From JAGNGI01 sp035448825 (GTDB lineage Bacteria > Fidelibacterota > UBA2242): 64,000 nucleotides of DNA. This document shows positions 44,407 to 54,352 of the stretch, piece after piece. Positions within the stretch are counted from its first letter, which is position 1. Each line of letters opens with the position of its first letter. Below the pieces are notes generated by a model. The model saw nothing but the letters and a program-made list of their open reading frames with translations. It was not told where the DNA came from and ran no database searches. The translations under genes were made by a program, and so were the position numbers. The stretch spans positions 28,777 to 92,776 of the forward strand of contig DAOTJS010000007.1 of the NCBI GenBank assembly GCA_035448825.1. The letters are read 5' to 3'.

Positions 44407-45323
44407 TGAGAACTTTTAAGCACCTGTTAATTGCTTTTTTATTTATTATAATTCCGATCGCACTCTGGGCTCAGGTTTTCACCCAGGTGAACGAAATCGC
44501 CGCCCCAATCAGTGCCACCGGTTCATCCAATTTAGCAAATATCGGTTCAGCCTGGGCACAACTCAACAATCCAGCCGGTTTGTGTCGTTTAACCGCTCTC
44601 GAATTGGTCGGCGGTTTATACAGACCTTATGGACTTTCTTATTATAATAGTGCCGTGGCAATTATCGCTATGCCAATCGCCAAAGTCGGCACAATGGCAA
44701 TTGGCTATCAAGGCAGTTCGACCTCTTATTCCGGCAATTCCTTGACGAGTGAAACGGCTTTCAGCCTGTCGCACGGTTTTTACCTGCAAAAAGACCTGTT
44801 TTCGACGCTATCACTCGGCTATACTCTCAATCTCTACCAACTTGATTATGGTCATTCAGCGGGCGTTTCCGGCGACGGGAGCGACGGGATGGATTTGGGT
44901 AGCGGGTTTGGTTTCGGACTTGATCTGGGCATCCAGGGTAGCCTGCATGAAAGAAGCTGGATCGGATTATTTGTTAAGAATATCAATTCGCCGGAAATGG
45001 GGAGTGCTTTGAGCGCTCAGCGCCTTCCCAGGAGTGTGGCAATTGGTTTTGGCTATGAACCTTATTACGGATTGACGACCAATTTTGTGATTTACCAGAA
45101 AATCGGAACGGATAAGACTCAGTATCGTGCCGGATTGGAATACCGTATCGTGCCGTGGTTAGTCTTGCGAACCGGCGTTAATACCGAGCCGAATCGCATC
45201 AGCTTTGGCTTCGGAATCGAGAAATGGGGCATTCTGGCAGATTACGCTTATATCAGTCATCCGCTATTACCCGAAACTCATCAATTCAGTCTGGGCTATT
45301 CATTCAGGAAAAATGAAAAGTAA
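44406..45323 (+). CDS. PorV/PorQ-like outer-membrane beta-barrel protein
   Basis: The 305-residue protein has a signal peptide ending at about 'LWAQ' (22). The N-terminal 'QLNNPAGL' and alternating amphipathic strands rich in Gly/Tyr up to a C-terminal 'HQFSLGYSFRKNEK' fit the PorV/PorQ (UPF0164) barrel family. In type IX secretion PorV binds cargo and helps in release or anchoring, which suits its place next to genes for proteins with C-terminal sorting domains. Start and stop overlap the neighbouring genes. Confidence 0.78.
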   Translation: MRTFKHLLIAFLFIIIPIALWAQVFTQVNEIAAPISATGSSNLANIGSAWAQLNNPAGLCRLTALELVGGLYRPYGLSYYNSAVAIIAMPIAKVGTMAIGYQGSSTSYSGNSLTSETAFSLSHGFYLQKDLFSTLSLGYTLNLYQLDYGHSAGVSGDGSDGMDLGSGFGFGLDLGIQGSLHERSWIGLFVKNINSPEMGSALSAQRLPRSVAIGFGYEPYYGLTTNFVIYQKIGTDKTQYRAGLEYRIVPWLVLRTGVNTEPNRISFGFGIEKWGILADYAYISHPLLPETHQFSLGYSFRKNEK

Positions 45324-47808
45324 ATTTATGAGGCGTTCAAAGTATTGTTGGCTATTGATCCTATTCATAATGGCTCTGAACATTATTGTCGGTGCTGTCG
45401 AACTTGAGTCGAAAATTGACCTCAATACGGCTGATGAAGCTGAACTGGCGCGGTTACCGTTAACTCGCCAGCAGTTGGAAGATATTTTATACTGGCGGGA
45501 ATATATTGGCCCATTTAATAGTATATTCGACTTAAAGAATATCAAAAGTATTGACCATGAAACTTTTTTGAAACTGAAAGAACTAACCCAAATCTCGCCG
45601 GTTTTTCTGGAAGAATCGGAAAAACGCATCGAAGATAATTATTACAAAGTCGAGCAATGGATTTCCGACGATGGCGCCAGTGAGAATACCGTCAATAATT
45701 GGATTGATATGCTCTCCAATCCGGTTAATATTAATAAACTTAGCTATTTCGAATTGCGGAATCTGGCGGGACTTGCACCAAGTGACGCTGTGGCGATTGT
45801 TAAACGCCAGAAACAGGGCGAAATTAAAAACCGTACCGATTTACGAAGTACCGAGGGATTGACCTACTATAGTTTTTCTAACCTCGAAGATTTTATTCGC
45901 TATACCGATGACGATAACATTCACCGATTTGGTGGCAGTTTTTCGAGTATCGTTAAGAATATTACCCTCAGTCAGACGCCCAGCGACGACGCCGATTCGT
46001 ATGCTGCTTTCGTACGGCTGGATCAGCCGCTGGATACTTATTACAAATTGCGTCTGCACTGGGGCACAAAATATCGCCTGGAGGGTTCTTACCTGCGCAA
46101 TATGGGTGAGAAAACGATTTATTATCAGGACACCAAAATCCCGCAGTTCAAAGCTTTTTTCGAAATGAATAACCTCGAAGTCGGTGTGGTAAAATTGAAT
46201 AAAGTCGTAATCGGTGATTATGTGGCTGGTTTCGGGCAAGGGGTGACTTTTGAAGCTACCGACTTTTTTATGCCGCGCAAAACCGGCTACGGCTTTCGCA
46301 ATCGGCTGAACGGTTTAAGTGGCAACTCTTCACGCATTACTCAGTACGGTTTACGTGGCATAGGGGCGGAAGCCCAAATCGGTAATCTAATTGGCACCGG
46401 ATTTTTTTCCATCAATAATCGAGATGCAGTCGTCAACGATGATAGTTCCTTTTCGACTCTGATTACGATGTATCCGCGAATGCCAAATGGCTTATATAAC
46501 AATATTCCGAATAATATGATTAATGCCGTCCAAGAAATGGTGATCGGCGGCAACGCTAAATATTCCTTCGTTCCTGGAACGTATTTAGGTTTTACGATTT
46601 ACCAGAGTTTGTACGACCGGGAATTAGATTTGCAAGTTACCGAATCCCTGCTTGACCCTTCCGGCTATAGCAAATATTTGACTCAGATTGGGAATTCCGC
46701 CGATGCTGAAATTAATGCCTCTTACGAGTCATCGGCTAAATCATCACTCTGGTCGGATGCCAGAGCCATACGGCGGGTTTACGGACTGGAATTTTCGACG
46801 GTCATTAGTAATTTGACTCTCCAGGGTGAATACGCCGAACTGGATAAAAACCTGAAATTAGGTGATTGTTCCGGCGATCCGAGGGCGCTGGTGCTGTCCG
46901 GTTATTTACAATTTGATAATTTTAATTTCCTTATGCTTTATCGGGATTACAACCTGAATTTCGATAATCCTTACCAGCGCAGTTATAGCAATTATCAGCG
47001 CTTCAAGGGTACGATTTACGAAGATGTGTATTATCTCAAAGATCCCAGCCTGGCTTACCTCTATTCGGCGACGGCGCAACCTCAGGCGGAACGCGGATTG
47101 TATTTATCAACCCGTTATCAATTGCATCGCAGTTTGATTGCCACCGCCGAGCAGGATATTTGGACTCGCGTGGCTGATAACGCTCAGTATTACCGCACCG
47201 TGCTTAATCTGGAATATCGTCCGGTTTTCAAGTATCGGTTCAAGATTCGCCAGAAATGGCAACATCGCGACAAGACCAACACTCTCACACCGGTTTTCTA
47301 TCAATCTAATGAAACTCGGCTCGAAGCCACGATGCGGATGTCGCGCTATAATCAAGTAAAACTCTTGTATTCCATTTCGTTTACCGAATTTACCCCGCGC
47401 TCCCGGCTGGTTATCAATGCCGAGACTGGTGAAACTTCTTATGTTGGTAATGCCGGTTCGCCCAGCGATGCCCTTGGTATGATCGTTACCCACAATGTCA
47501 ATGAACGTATCAAACTGATTGGTTCGGTGATGACTTATAGCGGCTTCCTCTGGAATTTTGAAGATACGGATTTCCGGGTGTTCAATACGGATACGCGGGC
47601 GCTTCACGGCTGGATTACGGTTTTTTCACGATTGTCGCGCGATCTTTCCATTCGCCTTAAATACAGTTTCGATCTGCATAACCAGTTAGATAATGTAGTT
47701 GGTGGAATGATTGATATTGGCGCGGGCAGTTCTAATCCGGTCGTTAGCGAAGTTTATTATGATAAATTTTATTCGGATTTCAGAATCCAACTCGATTATA
47801 GGTTTTAA
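45313..47808 (+). CDS. Outer-membrane beta-barrel protein with N-terminal ComEA-like helix-hairpin-helix domains
   Basis: The ~831-residue protein has a signal peptide (about 6-28). Two helix-hairpin-helix modules follow: 'IDLNTADEAELARLPLTRQQ' with 'LEDILYWREYIGPFNSIFDL', and 'PVNINKLSYFELRNLAGLAP' with 'AVAIVKRQKQGEIKNRTDLR'. ComEA-type HhH domains bind DNA. The rest (about 210-831) consists of alternating strands ending in 'IQLDYRF', typical of an outer-membrane barrel. I chose ATG 45313, overlapping the previous gene by 11 bp; ATG 45328 is an alternative. The combination suggests DNA handling at the cell surface. Confidence 0.8.
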   Translation: MKSKFMRRSKYCWLLILFIMALNIIVGAVELESKIDLNTADEAELARLPLTRQQLEDILYWREYIGPFNSIFDLKNIKSIDHETFLKLKELTQISPVFLEESEKRIEDNYYKVEQWISDDGASENTVNNWIDMLSNPVNINKLSYFELRNLAGLAPSDAVAIVKRQKQGEIKNRTDLRSTEGLTYYSFSNLEDFIRYTDDDNIHRFGGSFSSIVKNITLSQTPSDDADSYAAFVRLDQPLDTYYKLRLHWGTKYRLEGSYLRNMGEKTIYYQDTKIPQFKAFFEMNNLEVGVVKLNKVVIGDYVAGFGQGVTFEATDFFMPRKTGYGFRNRLNGLSGNSSRITQYGLRGIGAEAQIGNLIGTGFFSINNRDAVVNDDSSFSTLITMYPRMPNGLYNNIPNNMINAVQEMVIGGNAKYSFVPGTYLGFTIYQSLYDRELDLQVTESLLDPSGYSKYLTQIGNSADAEINASYESSAKSSLWSDARAIRRVYGLEFSTVISNLTLQGEYAELDKNLKLGDCSGDPRALVLSGYLQFDNFNFLMLYRDYNLNFDNPYQRSYSNYQRFKGTIYEDVYYLKDPSLAYLYSATAQPQAERGLYLSTRYQLHRSLIATAEQDIWTRVADNAQYYRTVLNLEYRPVFKYRFKIRQKWQHRDKTNTLTPVFYQSNETRLEATMRMSRYNQVKLLYSISFTEFTPRSRLVINAETGETSYVGNAGSPSDALGMIVTHNVNERIKLIGSVMTYSGFLWNFEDTDFRVFNTDTRALHGWITVFSRLSRDLSIRLKYSFDLHNQLDNVVGGMIDIGAGSSNPVVSEVYYDKFYSDFRIQLDYRF

Positions 47809-49155
47809 ATGAAAAAGCAAATATTCACTTTGACATTGGTATTAATAATTAGCGCAACCGGTTTCAGTCAGAGCTTCTTCAGCCCACTGATCGGTGATTT
47901 GCCGTCGGTAGTTGATGCGCGGTCGCTGGCGGTCGGCTTGTCAATCTGGGGTGACGCGGGAAGTGCTTCGGCGCTACTCACCAATTCGGCTTTGCTGGGT
48001 CTTAGCAAACCAAAACTGTCTCTAATCGCCGGAGTAAACGCCTTTTCCATTAAAGAAAAACGCAGTTTTCCGGTGCAGGACAGTTTCGGTGATTTTCTGG
48101 CTGACAATACTTATGTGTTGAACCAGAACTGGTTTCCGGATTTTCAGATTGGAATCAACGTCAAACCTCTAGCGCGCATCCGGTTTGCAGCTTTATTGAA
48201 TCATGCCAACCTGAGTGATTTTCAGTATGAAGAGGAAGTCAGAGGCTCGTTATACGGCGAATACAATCGCGATCCGCTGGTTGGTTATAACCGCCTGTCG
48301 AACCGCTATTCGGTTTTTAATACCTCTCTCGGAATGGCAGTCAATCCCTGGAAATCGCTCTGGTTGGGTGCGGCGGTAAATTTCATTTCTCCGGATTTTG
48401 CCGAGCAAAAATACGAGATTCAAGTCATTAAGACCAGCGATTATCAGGCATCCAAACATACCATTTCATACGTCGTCGAACCAAAATTCGAGTCGGCAAT
48501 TACCGGCAACTTCGGAATGACGCTGGACATTACTAAGCATCTAAGTCTTGCAACTTCTTACCGATTGCCATACAATAACGTCCAGAAAGGCGGTTTGCTT
48601 TATTTGGTCAACGACACCACGCAGACTTTGCCGGTGCTGGCGATTGATTCAGTTTTTACCATCGAAAAAGTCACCTATCGTCAGCCGGGTGAATTGCGGT
48701 TCGGGTTATGTTTGAAACCGGTAAATATAATTCCGACGCAACTGTTTTTCGAAATCGTCTATCAGAATTGGGAAGACGCCTCGGCCAAATATCAGTTCAG
48801 GAGCGACGCCAATCCGAATGATATTCCGAACAATTTTTCGAAAACACCGATTCCCTACCGCAATGTTACGAAAATCCATTTTGGTATCGAGCATATTTTC
48901 TTCTCCGGTGTGCCTTTGCGGTTGGGATTTTATCACGATCCCAGTCCGATCAATGCTGAAATGAATCGCAATTGGTTCACGGCCGGTACCGGTTATCAAT
49001 TTGGCAACTTCGATCTGGAAATTTCCGGAGCTTTTACGACCGGCGATTACGAATATCACGACCTTTTTCCAATTGCGATTGAAAAGCGAGTAGAATTTGA
49101 TACCGTTCGCGAAAGTTATCTGGTGGGAATGGCAACCTTCAGGTATAATTTTTAG
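47809..49155 (+). CDS. Outer-membrane barrel protein, OmpP1/PorV-like
   Basis: The 448-residue protein has a signal peptide (1-20, cleavage near 'GFSQ'). An N-terminal segment 'DARSLAVGLSIWGDAGSASA' resembles the start of PorV/FadL-type barrels, and about fourteen predicted strands run to the C-terminal aromatic 'GMATFRYNF'. It starts at the base after the stop of the preceding HhH-barrel gene. Probable outer-membrane channel or assembly partner; substrate unknown. Confidence 0.75.
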   Translation: MKKQIFTLTLVLIISATGFSQSFFSPLIGDLPSVVDARSLAVGLSIWGDAGSASALLTNSALLGLSKPKLSLIAGVNAFSIKEKRSFPVQDSFGDFLADNTYVLNQNWFPDFQIGINVKPLARIRFAALLNHANLSDFQYEEEVRGSLYGEYNRDPLVGYNRLSNRYSVFNTSLGMAVNPWKSLWLGAAVNFISPDFAEQKYEIQVIKTSDYQASKHTISYVVEPKFESAITGNFGMTLDITKHLSLATSYRLPYNNVQKGGLLYLVNDTTQTLPVLAIDSVFTIEKVTYRQPGELRFGLCLKPVNIIPTQLFFEIVYQNWEDASAKYQFRSDANPNDIPNNFSKTPIPYRNVTKIHFGIEHIFFSGVPLRLGFYHDPSPINAEMNRNWFTAGTGYQFGNFDLEISGAFTTGDYEYHDLFPIAIEKRVEFDTVRESYLVGMATFRYNF

Positions 49156-49158
49156 TCT

Positions 49159-50796
49159 ATGAAATACAAAAAATTATTTCTCGTTTTCGCGGTCATTATA
49201 GCATCAACGACGCTTTTGGCGGTTGAAAAATTTCCCTCTAAAGATTACTTGAAAATCGTAACAATTTTTACTAATGATATGCACGGCGGAATCGATCGGA
49301 GCGAAGCCAGTTTTATTAATCCTGATTTTCCGCCGATGCTGGGTGGCGGAGCAGTCGCTGGACGTTATATTTTACAAAAGCGTCAGGAAGCCGCCCAAAA
49401 CGGCTGGGGCTTTTTAGTGATTGACGCCGGTGATTTTTATCAAGGAACGCCACTGGGAACGTTTTCAGAGGGCGAAGCGGTTATCGAATACATGAATACC
49501 GTCGGTTATGATGCGCTGACCCTCGGCAACCACGATTTCGATAATGGCTGGCAAAATCTGAAAAAATTATCGGAGAAAGCCAATTTTCCATTTCTGGCGT
49601 CTAATCTCTATCGCAAATCAACTGGCAAGCTTGCTGAATTTGTTAAGCCTTATATCATCAAGGAAATTCAGGGAATAAAAATCGGCATCATTGGAGCGGC
49701 GCTTTCGGCAACGCCCAGTATGAGTTTTCCGGAACACATAACAGATCTGGATTTCCGCCCTGAGATCAAAGGAATCGAGCGCTATTTGCCGGAAGTAAAA
49801 GCGCAAGGCGCTAATACGGTTATCGTTCTAACGCACGCCTGGTTAGCCTATAATCCGGAAGAAGGTTATAAGCAAATGATTGCCGATCTAAAAGACGGGG
49901 AACTGGGAGAAAGTTATAACACCAGCGCGCAGGCTATTGCGCATCGCGTTCCGGGAATTGATATTATGTTTTCAGGTCATTTACATCGGGGATTTTATGA
50001 GCCGTGGGAAGACCCACTCAATCATACTTTAATTTTTCAAAATTATGCCAATGGCAGTAATTTGGGACATGTGAACTTTTATATTCAGCGCCAGACCGGA
50101 ACTCTGGCGGGTTACGATTATGAATCCGACGACGGTGCAATATTCACCTTGTTTGAAGATGACTTTTTGCCGGATACCAGTCTGATGCGATTGATTGATT
50201 ACTGGGTGCAAAAAGCCGAAGCCGGATTCGATGAGGTAATCGGTTTAGCGACCGGGCAAATCTATCGCTCGAGTAGCGGCGAATCGCCGATGGGTAACCT
50301 GATGGCTGACGCCATGCTCGCCAGCTCGCAAGCCGACCTTGCATTTTCCAATTTTGGCGGGGTCAGAGCCGACCTGCCGGCTGGACAGATTACTCCCCGG
50401 CACGTTTTCAAAGTTATGCCGTTTGACAATCGTATCGTCATAATGAAGGTAACCGGCAAATTTCTGAAAGAATTAGTTGAAGATCTAGTTTCAGGTAGCA
50501 GTCGGGGCATGCTCGTTGGCGGAGCTGAAATCGTAATTGATCGCAGTAAGCCCGATGGTTCGCGGGTTGTAAAATTCAACATTGGTGGAAAACCGATCGA
50601 GGATGAGCGCGAATATACTCTGGCAGTTACGGATTATTTAGCGGAAGGTAATTCCGGTTACGACCTATTGACGACCATCTCGCCGGATCGAATCAATTAC
50701 ACCGGCATTCTTCTACGACAAGCGATGATTGATTATATTAGAGCGAACTCACCGATCATTCCGAAAACTGACGGACGGTGGCGGGAGGTTAGGTAA
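49159..50796 (+). CDS. Secreted 5'-nucleotidase / 2',3'-cyclic phosphodiesterase (UshA family)
   Basis: The 545-residue protein has a signal peptide (1-21) and a metallophosphatase domain with all metal motifs: 'TNDMHGG', 'DAGDFYQG', 'GNHDFDNG', 'LTHAW' and 'SGHLHRG'. The C-terminal substrate domain has 'GNLMADAMLASS' and 'NFGGVRADLPAGQI'. The family releases nucleosides and phosphate from nucleotides in the periplasm or outside the cell. It ends the operon of LTD, HhH and barrel proteins, which together suggest extracellular nucleic-acid scavenging. Confidence 0.94.
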   Translation: MKYKKLFLVFAVIIASTTLLAVEKFPSKDYLKIVTIFTNDMHGGIDRSEASFINPDFPPMLGGGAVAGRYILQKRQEAAQNGWGFLVIDAGDFYQGTPLGTFSEGEAVIEYMNTVGYDALTLGNHDFDNGWQNLKKLSEKANFPFLASNLYRKSTGKLAEFVKPYIIKEIQGIKIGIIGAALSATPSMSFPEHITDLDFRPEIKGIERYLPEVKAQGANTVIVLTHAWLAYNPEEGYKQMIADLKDGELGESYNTSAQAIAHRVPGIDIMFSGHLHRGFYEPWEDPLNHTLIFQNYANGSNLGHVNFYIQRQTGTLAGYDYESDDGAIFTLFEDDFLPDTSLMRLIDYWVQKAEAGFDEVIGLATGQIYRSSSGESPMGNLMADAMLASSQADLAFSNFGGVRADLPAGQITPRHVFKVMPFDNRIVIMKVTGKFLKELVEDLVSGSSRGMLVGGAEIVIDRSKPDGSRVVKFNIGGKPIEDEREYTLAVTDYLAEGNSGYDLLTTISPDRINYTGILLRQAMIDYIRANSPIIPKTDGRWREVR

Positions 50797-50933
50797 GATT
50801 AAGGTTCAGGTTAAGGTTAAGAGAAAAGGAATGGGAGAAGGGAAGGGATTAAAGAATAACACTTGTCAAATGAGGTAAATTTTTGAACCTTACAATGAGT
50901 TTGAACTCCATAAAATATTTAGAAGAGTAGTAA

Positions 50934-51332
50934 ATGTTTAAAACTACTTTAAAATATATCATAACATTATCGTTAATCGCTTTTGTCTTTCAATGTAAGC
51001 CGACGACAATAAAAATAAGTGAGAGTGATACCGGTACTAAATTAGAAATGAAGAAGGGTGATAGCCTGGAAATTGTCCTCAAAGCGAATCCAACTACCGG
51101 CTATCGCTGGGAAGTGGCTTCTATTGATACAAGTATATTAAAAAACACAGGGATTGAATACCAGGCTGATAAAGTACCGTCTGGCGTTGTAGGTTCAGGC
51201 GGCAAGACCACAATGCGTTTTATCGCGATAAAAGAAGGCGAAACATTTTTACAGTTAATATATCGCCGACCCTTCGAGAAGGATGTGCCTCCGGTTAAAA
51301 AATTTGAGTTGAATATTGTGGTCAAACGTTAG
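50934..51332 (+). CDS. Chagasin-type cysteine protease inhibitor (I42)
   Basis: The 132-residue protein has a hydrophobic leader (7-20) followed by Cys21. The box 'VFQC' is a weak lipobox, so either secretion or lipidation is possible. The three inhibitory loops of the chagasin family are visible: 'NPTTGYRW' (52-59), 'GSGGKTTMRF' (87-96) and 'YRRPFE' (110-115, usually RPW). Chagasins block papain-family proteases, and a papain-like protease gene starts 15 bp downstream. This fits a co-expressed inhibitor protecting the cell from its own enzyme. Confidence 0.88.
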   Translation: MFKTTLKYIITLSLIAFVFQCKPTTIKISESDTGTKLEMKKGDSLEIVLKANPTTGYRWEVASIDTSILKNTGIEYQADKVPSGVVGSGGKTTMRFIAIKEGETFLQLIYRRPFEKDVPPVKKFELNIVVKR

Positions 51333-51347
51333 CCGATAGGAGTTTGA

Positions 51348-53048
51348 ATGAAAAAGGTCGCCGTTCCTCTGGTATTATTTATATTATTATCAGCAACTTT
51401 TGCACAGGTGAACAAACCTCAAGTGGCACCACTTGACTCGGAGTTTATCAATTATATAGAAATGGTAAAAAAGGGTGAAGTAAAAAGATTTGCCTCCGAA
51501 GGGTATCCGCTGGGCTATATTCCGCATCCATTGAAATTTGAGACTGAAGTTCCTGTTCGTCTTCAGAAACAGGTTTCATTACCGGAAAAGTATGACTTGC
51601 GCGAGGAAGGTAAACTAACACCGGTAAAAGACCAGAAAGATTGCGGTTGTTGCTGGACATTTGCGACTTACGGCTCGATAGAATCCAGGTGGAAAATTCT
51701 GGGATTGGGAGAATATAACCTTTCTGAACAAAACCTTAGAAATGGGCATGGCTTTCTTTTAGGTTACTGTGAAGGCGGTAATGCGAGAATGGCAACCGCC
51801 TATTTTAGTCGTGGCGCTGGCCCAATTTCCGAAGTTGATGATCCTTATAGTGTAAAAGATAGTACCTACATTTCGGATTTAACTCCTCAAGCATATATTT
51901 CCGATGCTCGTTTTTTGCCAAATGATATAAATATCCTTAAACAGATTATTTATAATTATGGCGCAGTTTATACCGATATGTTCTGGGATGGTAGTTATTA
52001 TAATTCTGAGAATTATACCTATTACTGTGATGCGGACAGTAGCACCAATCACGCCGTTCTACTTGTGGGATGGGATGATAATAAGGTCACTGCCGGCGGA
52101 AAAGGAGCCTGGATTATCCGGAATAGCTGGGGAACCGGCTTCGGGGAAAATGGTTTTTTCTACATTTCTTATAATAATTTAAAAGTAAATGCCAATCCGG
52201 CTTTTTGGCCAAATTATGTTGATTACAATCCGAACGCCACCGTTTATTATTACGATAAGTTGGGGTGTGTTACATCGTTTGGTTGGGTGGATAACACCTT
52301 AAAAAAACCCGATTACGAGGATTATGGCCTGGTAAAATTTGTCATTTCTACGGATCAGAAAATTACCAAATTAGGAACCTGGGTGCACTCCTCTAATTCG
52401 ACTGTGAATTTTTACGTCTATGATGATTTTAATGGAAGTTCGCTTTCGAATCTGCTCGGTTCTACGGGTGATCAGGTTTGTGATTACGCCGGCTACTACA
52501 CCTTTGATTTACCAGATCCGATAGAGGTAAGCGGTGGAAATGATATTTACATCAAAGTAAAGTACAATACCCCCGAGAATCAATACTCCATTCCGGCTGA
52601 AACTTTTATAAGCGATTATGCCGACCCAGTTATTGAAACAAGCAAATGCTGGATTAGCAGTACGGGAAATAATAACTCTTGGCTCGCAATAGGAGGTGAC
52701 ACCGATTACGAATATGATCTATGTATAAAAGCGTATGGCGTTTCAATTAATGCAGCGATCGAAAATGATAAAAATATAGTACCAGAACAAATTCTTTTAT
52801 ATCAGAACTACCCAAATCCCTTCAACCCGGTGACAACGATCAATTATTCATTATCAACGTCGCAATATGTCGTATTGAAAGTTTATGATGTCCTCGGCTG
52901 TGAAGTTGCCACCTTGGTTGATGAATATAAAAAACCCGGAAATTATGCGGTAAACTTCGATGCGACTAAATTGAACAGTGGCATTTACTTCTATCAAATG
53001 AGAGCGGGAAAAAATATCCAAACTCGCAAGCTGATGGTGCTTAAATAG
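51348..53048 (+). CDS. Secreted papain-family (C1A) cysteine protease with C-terminal sorting domain
   Basis: The 566-residue protein has a signal peptide (1-20) and a short propeptide (about 21-80). A C1A domain follows with oxyanion Gln96, catalytic Cys102 ('QKDCGCCW'), His235 ('TNHAVLLVGWDD') and Asn259 ('RNSWGTGFGENG'). A beta-rich domain spans about 320-475. The C-terminus is 'QNYPNPFNPVTTINYSL' plus 'SGIYFYQMRAGKN', a sorting/FlgD-like domain. It is therefore likely exported and surface bound or released. It is paired with the chagasin-type inhibitor gene 15 bp upstream. Confidence 0.94.
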   Translation: MKKVAVPLVLFILLSATFAQVNKPQVAPLDSEFINYIEMVKKGEVKRFASEGYPLGYIPHPLKFETEVPVRLQKQVSLPEKYDLREEGKLTPVKDQKDCGCCWTFATYGSIESRWKILGLGEYNLSEQNLRNGHGFLLGYCEGGNARMATAYFSRGAGPISEVDDPYSVKDSTYISDLTPQAYISDARFLPNDINILKQIIYNYGAVYTDMFWDGSYYNSENYTYYCDADSSTNHAVLLVGWDDNKVTAGGKGAWIIRNSWGTGFGENGFFYISYNNLKVNANPAFWPNYVDYNPNATVYYYDKLGCVTSFGWVDNTLKKPDYEDYGLVKFVISTDQKITKLGTWVHSSNSTVNFYVYDDFNGSSLSNLLGSTGDQVCDYAGYYTFDLPDPIEVSGGNDIYIKVKYNTPENQYSIPAETFISDYADPVIETSKCWISSTGNNNSWLAIGGDTDYEYDLCIKAYGVSINAAIENDKNIVPEQILLYQNYPNPFNPVTTINYSLSTSQYVVLKVYDVLGCEVATLVDEYKKPGNYAVNFDATKLNSGIYFYQMRAGKNIQTRKLMVLK

Positions 53049-53299
53049 TATCAAAGAACTTTATAATTATTAATATTTCCTCCCGCGAATCAAAAGCCGG
53101 TTAATTTTACCATCTAAATTAACCTGAATTAATCCAAATAATTTTCATCTAGATTAACATTATTTTTGTTAAAATTGCAAACTAAAAGTTATTTGAGTTA
53201 TTAGGTAAAAAGTAAGATAATGAAACTATTATTTCAGGTAAAAAAAGTGCGAAATATAGAATCCCAAATTAGCCATTTCTAATTATCAATGGTTAGCAA

Positions 53300-54328
53300 A
53301 TGACAATGCAAAGAGCCGAGATCATAGAATTTTTACAGGGAAAGGATGACGATTGGTTATTTACTGAAGCCGATCGCATTCGACGGGAGGTTTTTGGTGA
53401 TGAAATTTACCTGCGGGGTATCATCGAGTTCACCAATTATTGTCGGCAGAATTGTTATTACTGCGGATTGCGCCGTTCCAATCGCGCCGTCCAGCGTTAT
53501 CGGTTAACGCGGGAGGAAATTCTAGCCGCGGTGGAAACTGCGCTGGCTCATAAAATTCCGACGATCGTTCTGCAGGGTGGGGAAGACCCATACTATTCGG
53601 CGGAATGGATAGCCGATTTAATCCGTGAAATCATTGAAAAATATGATCTGGCGATTACCCTTTCGCTCGGCGAACAAACACCGGAAGTTTTACAATTGTG
53701 GTGGCGGGCGGGTGCAACCCGGTATTTACTTCGTATCGAAACTTGGAATCGGGAAAATTATAGCCGTTTACGACCAGAGAGACAATGGGAAAACCGACTG
53801 AATTGCCTGAAAGTTTTACGAGAACTGGATTATGAAGTCGGCAGTGGAATTATGGTAGGTTTGCCCGGCGAAACTTTAGCAACGCTGGCGGAGGCGATCA
53901 TCGGATTGACCGAACTCGATCTTGATATGATCGGGATTGGTCCGTTCATTGCTCATCCTCAGACATCGCTCGGTGATCAACCGAATGGTTCGATAGAATT
54001 GACTCTGCGCACTCTGGCATTGATGCGTATTCTAAATCCTTATGCTAATATGCCTGCGACCAGCGCTATGGAATGCGCCGAAAAAGGCGCTCGTCTTGCG
54101 GCTTTAAAAATTGGAATGAATGTCATTATGCCGTCCATCACTCCGGAGCGAGTCAAAATGCTCTATAATATTTATCCCGGCAAAAATGCCGATAGCGATG
54201 TTTCTGAGCATTCGATACCGGCCGTATTGGAAATTATCCGTGAGGCTGGATTTCGACCCAGTCTTAGTAAAGGAATTTCGCCGAACCTCATTCGGCGTCA
54301 CGAATCCCAAAATATTTTATCTAAATGA
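53300..54328 (+). CDS. hydE: [FeFe] hydrogenase maturase HydE (radical SAM)
   Basis: The 342-residue radical SAM protein has the 4Fe-4S motif CX3CX2C at Cys48/52/55 ('CRQNCYYC'), 'IVLQGGEDPYY', 'GSGIMVGLPGET', 'MIGIGPFIAHPQT' and 'MNVIMPSITP', all typical of HydE. HydE acts in building the dithiomethylamine bridge part of the H-cluster. A second in-frame ATG two codons on is possible. It is followed after 24 bp by hydG. No hydrogenase structural gene is in the window. Confidence 0.95.
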   Translation: MTMQRAEIIEFLQGKDDDWLFTEADRIRREVFGDEIYLRGIIEFTNYCRQNCYYCGLRRSNRAVQRYRLTREEILAAVETALAHKIPTIVLQGGEDPYYSAEWIADLIREIIEKYDLAITLSLGEQTPEVLQLWWRAGATRYLLRIETWNRENYSRLRPERQWENRLNCLKVLRELDYEVGSGIMVGLPGETLATLAEAIIGLTELDLDMIGIGPFIAHPQTSLGDQPNGSIELTLRTLALMRILNPYANMPATSAMECAEKGARLAALKIGMNVIMPSITPERVKMLYNIYPGKNADSDVSEHSIPAVLEIIREAGFRPSLSKGISPNLIRRHESQNILSK

Positions 54329-54352
54329 ATGGTTTTTTTAAATGGAGTCTAA

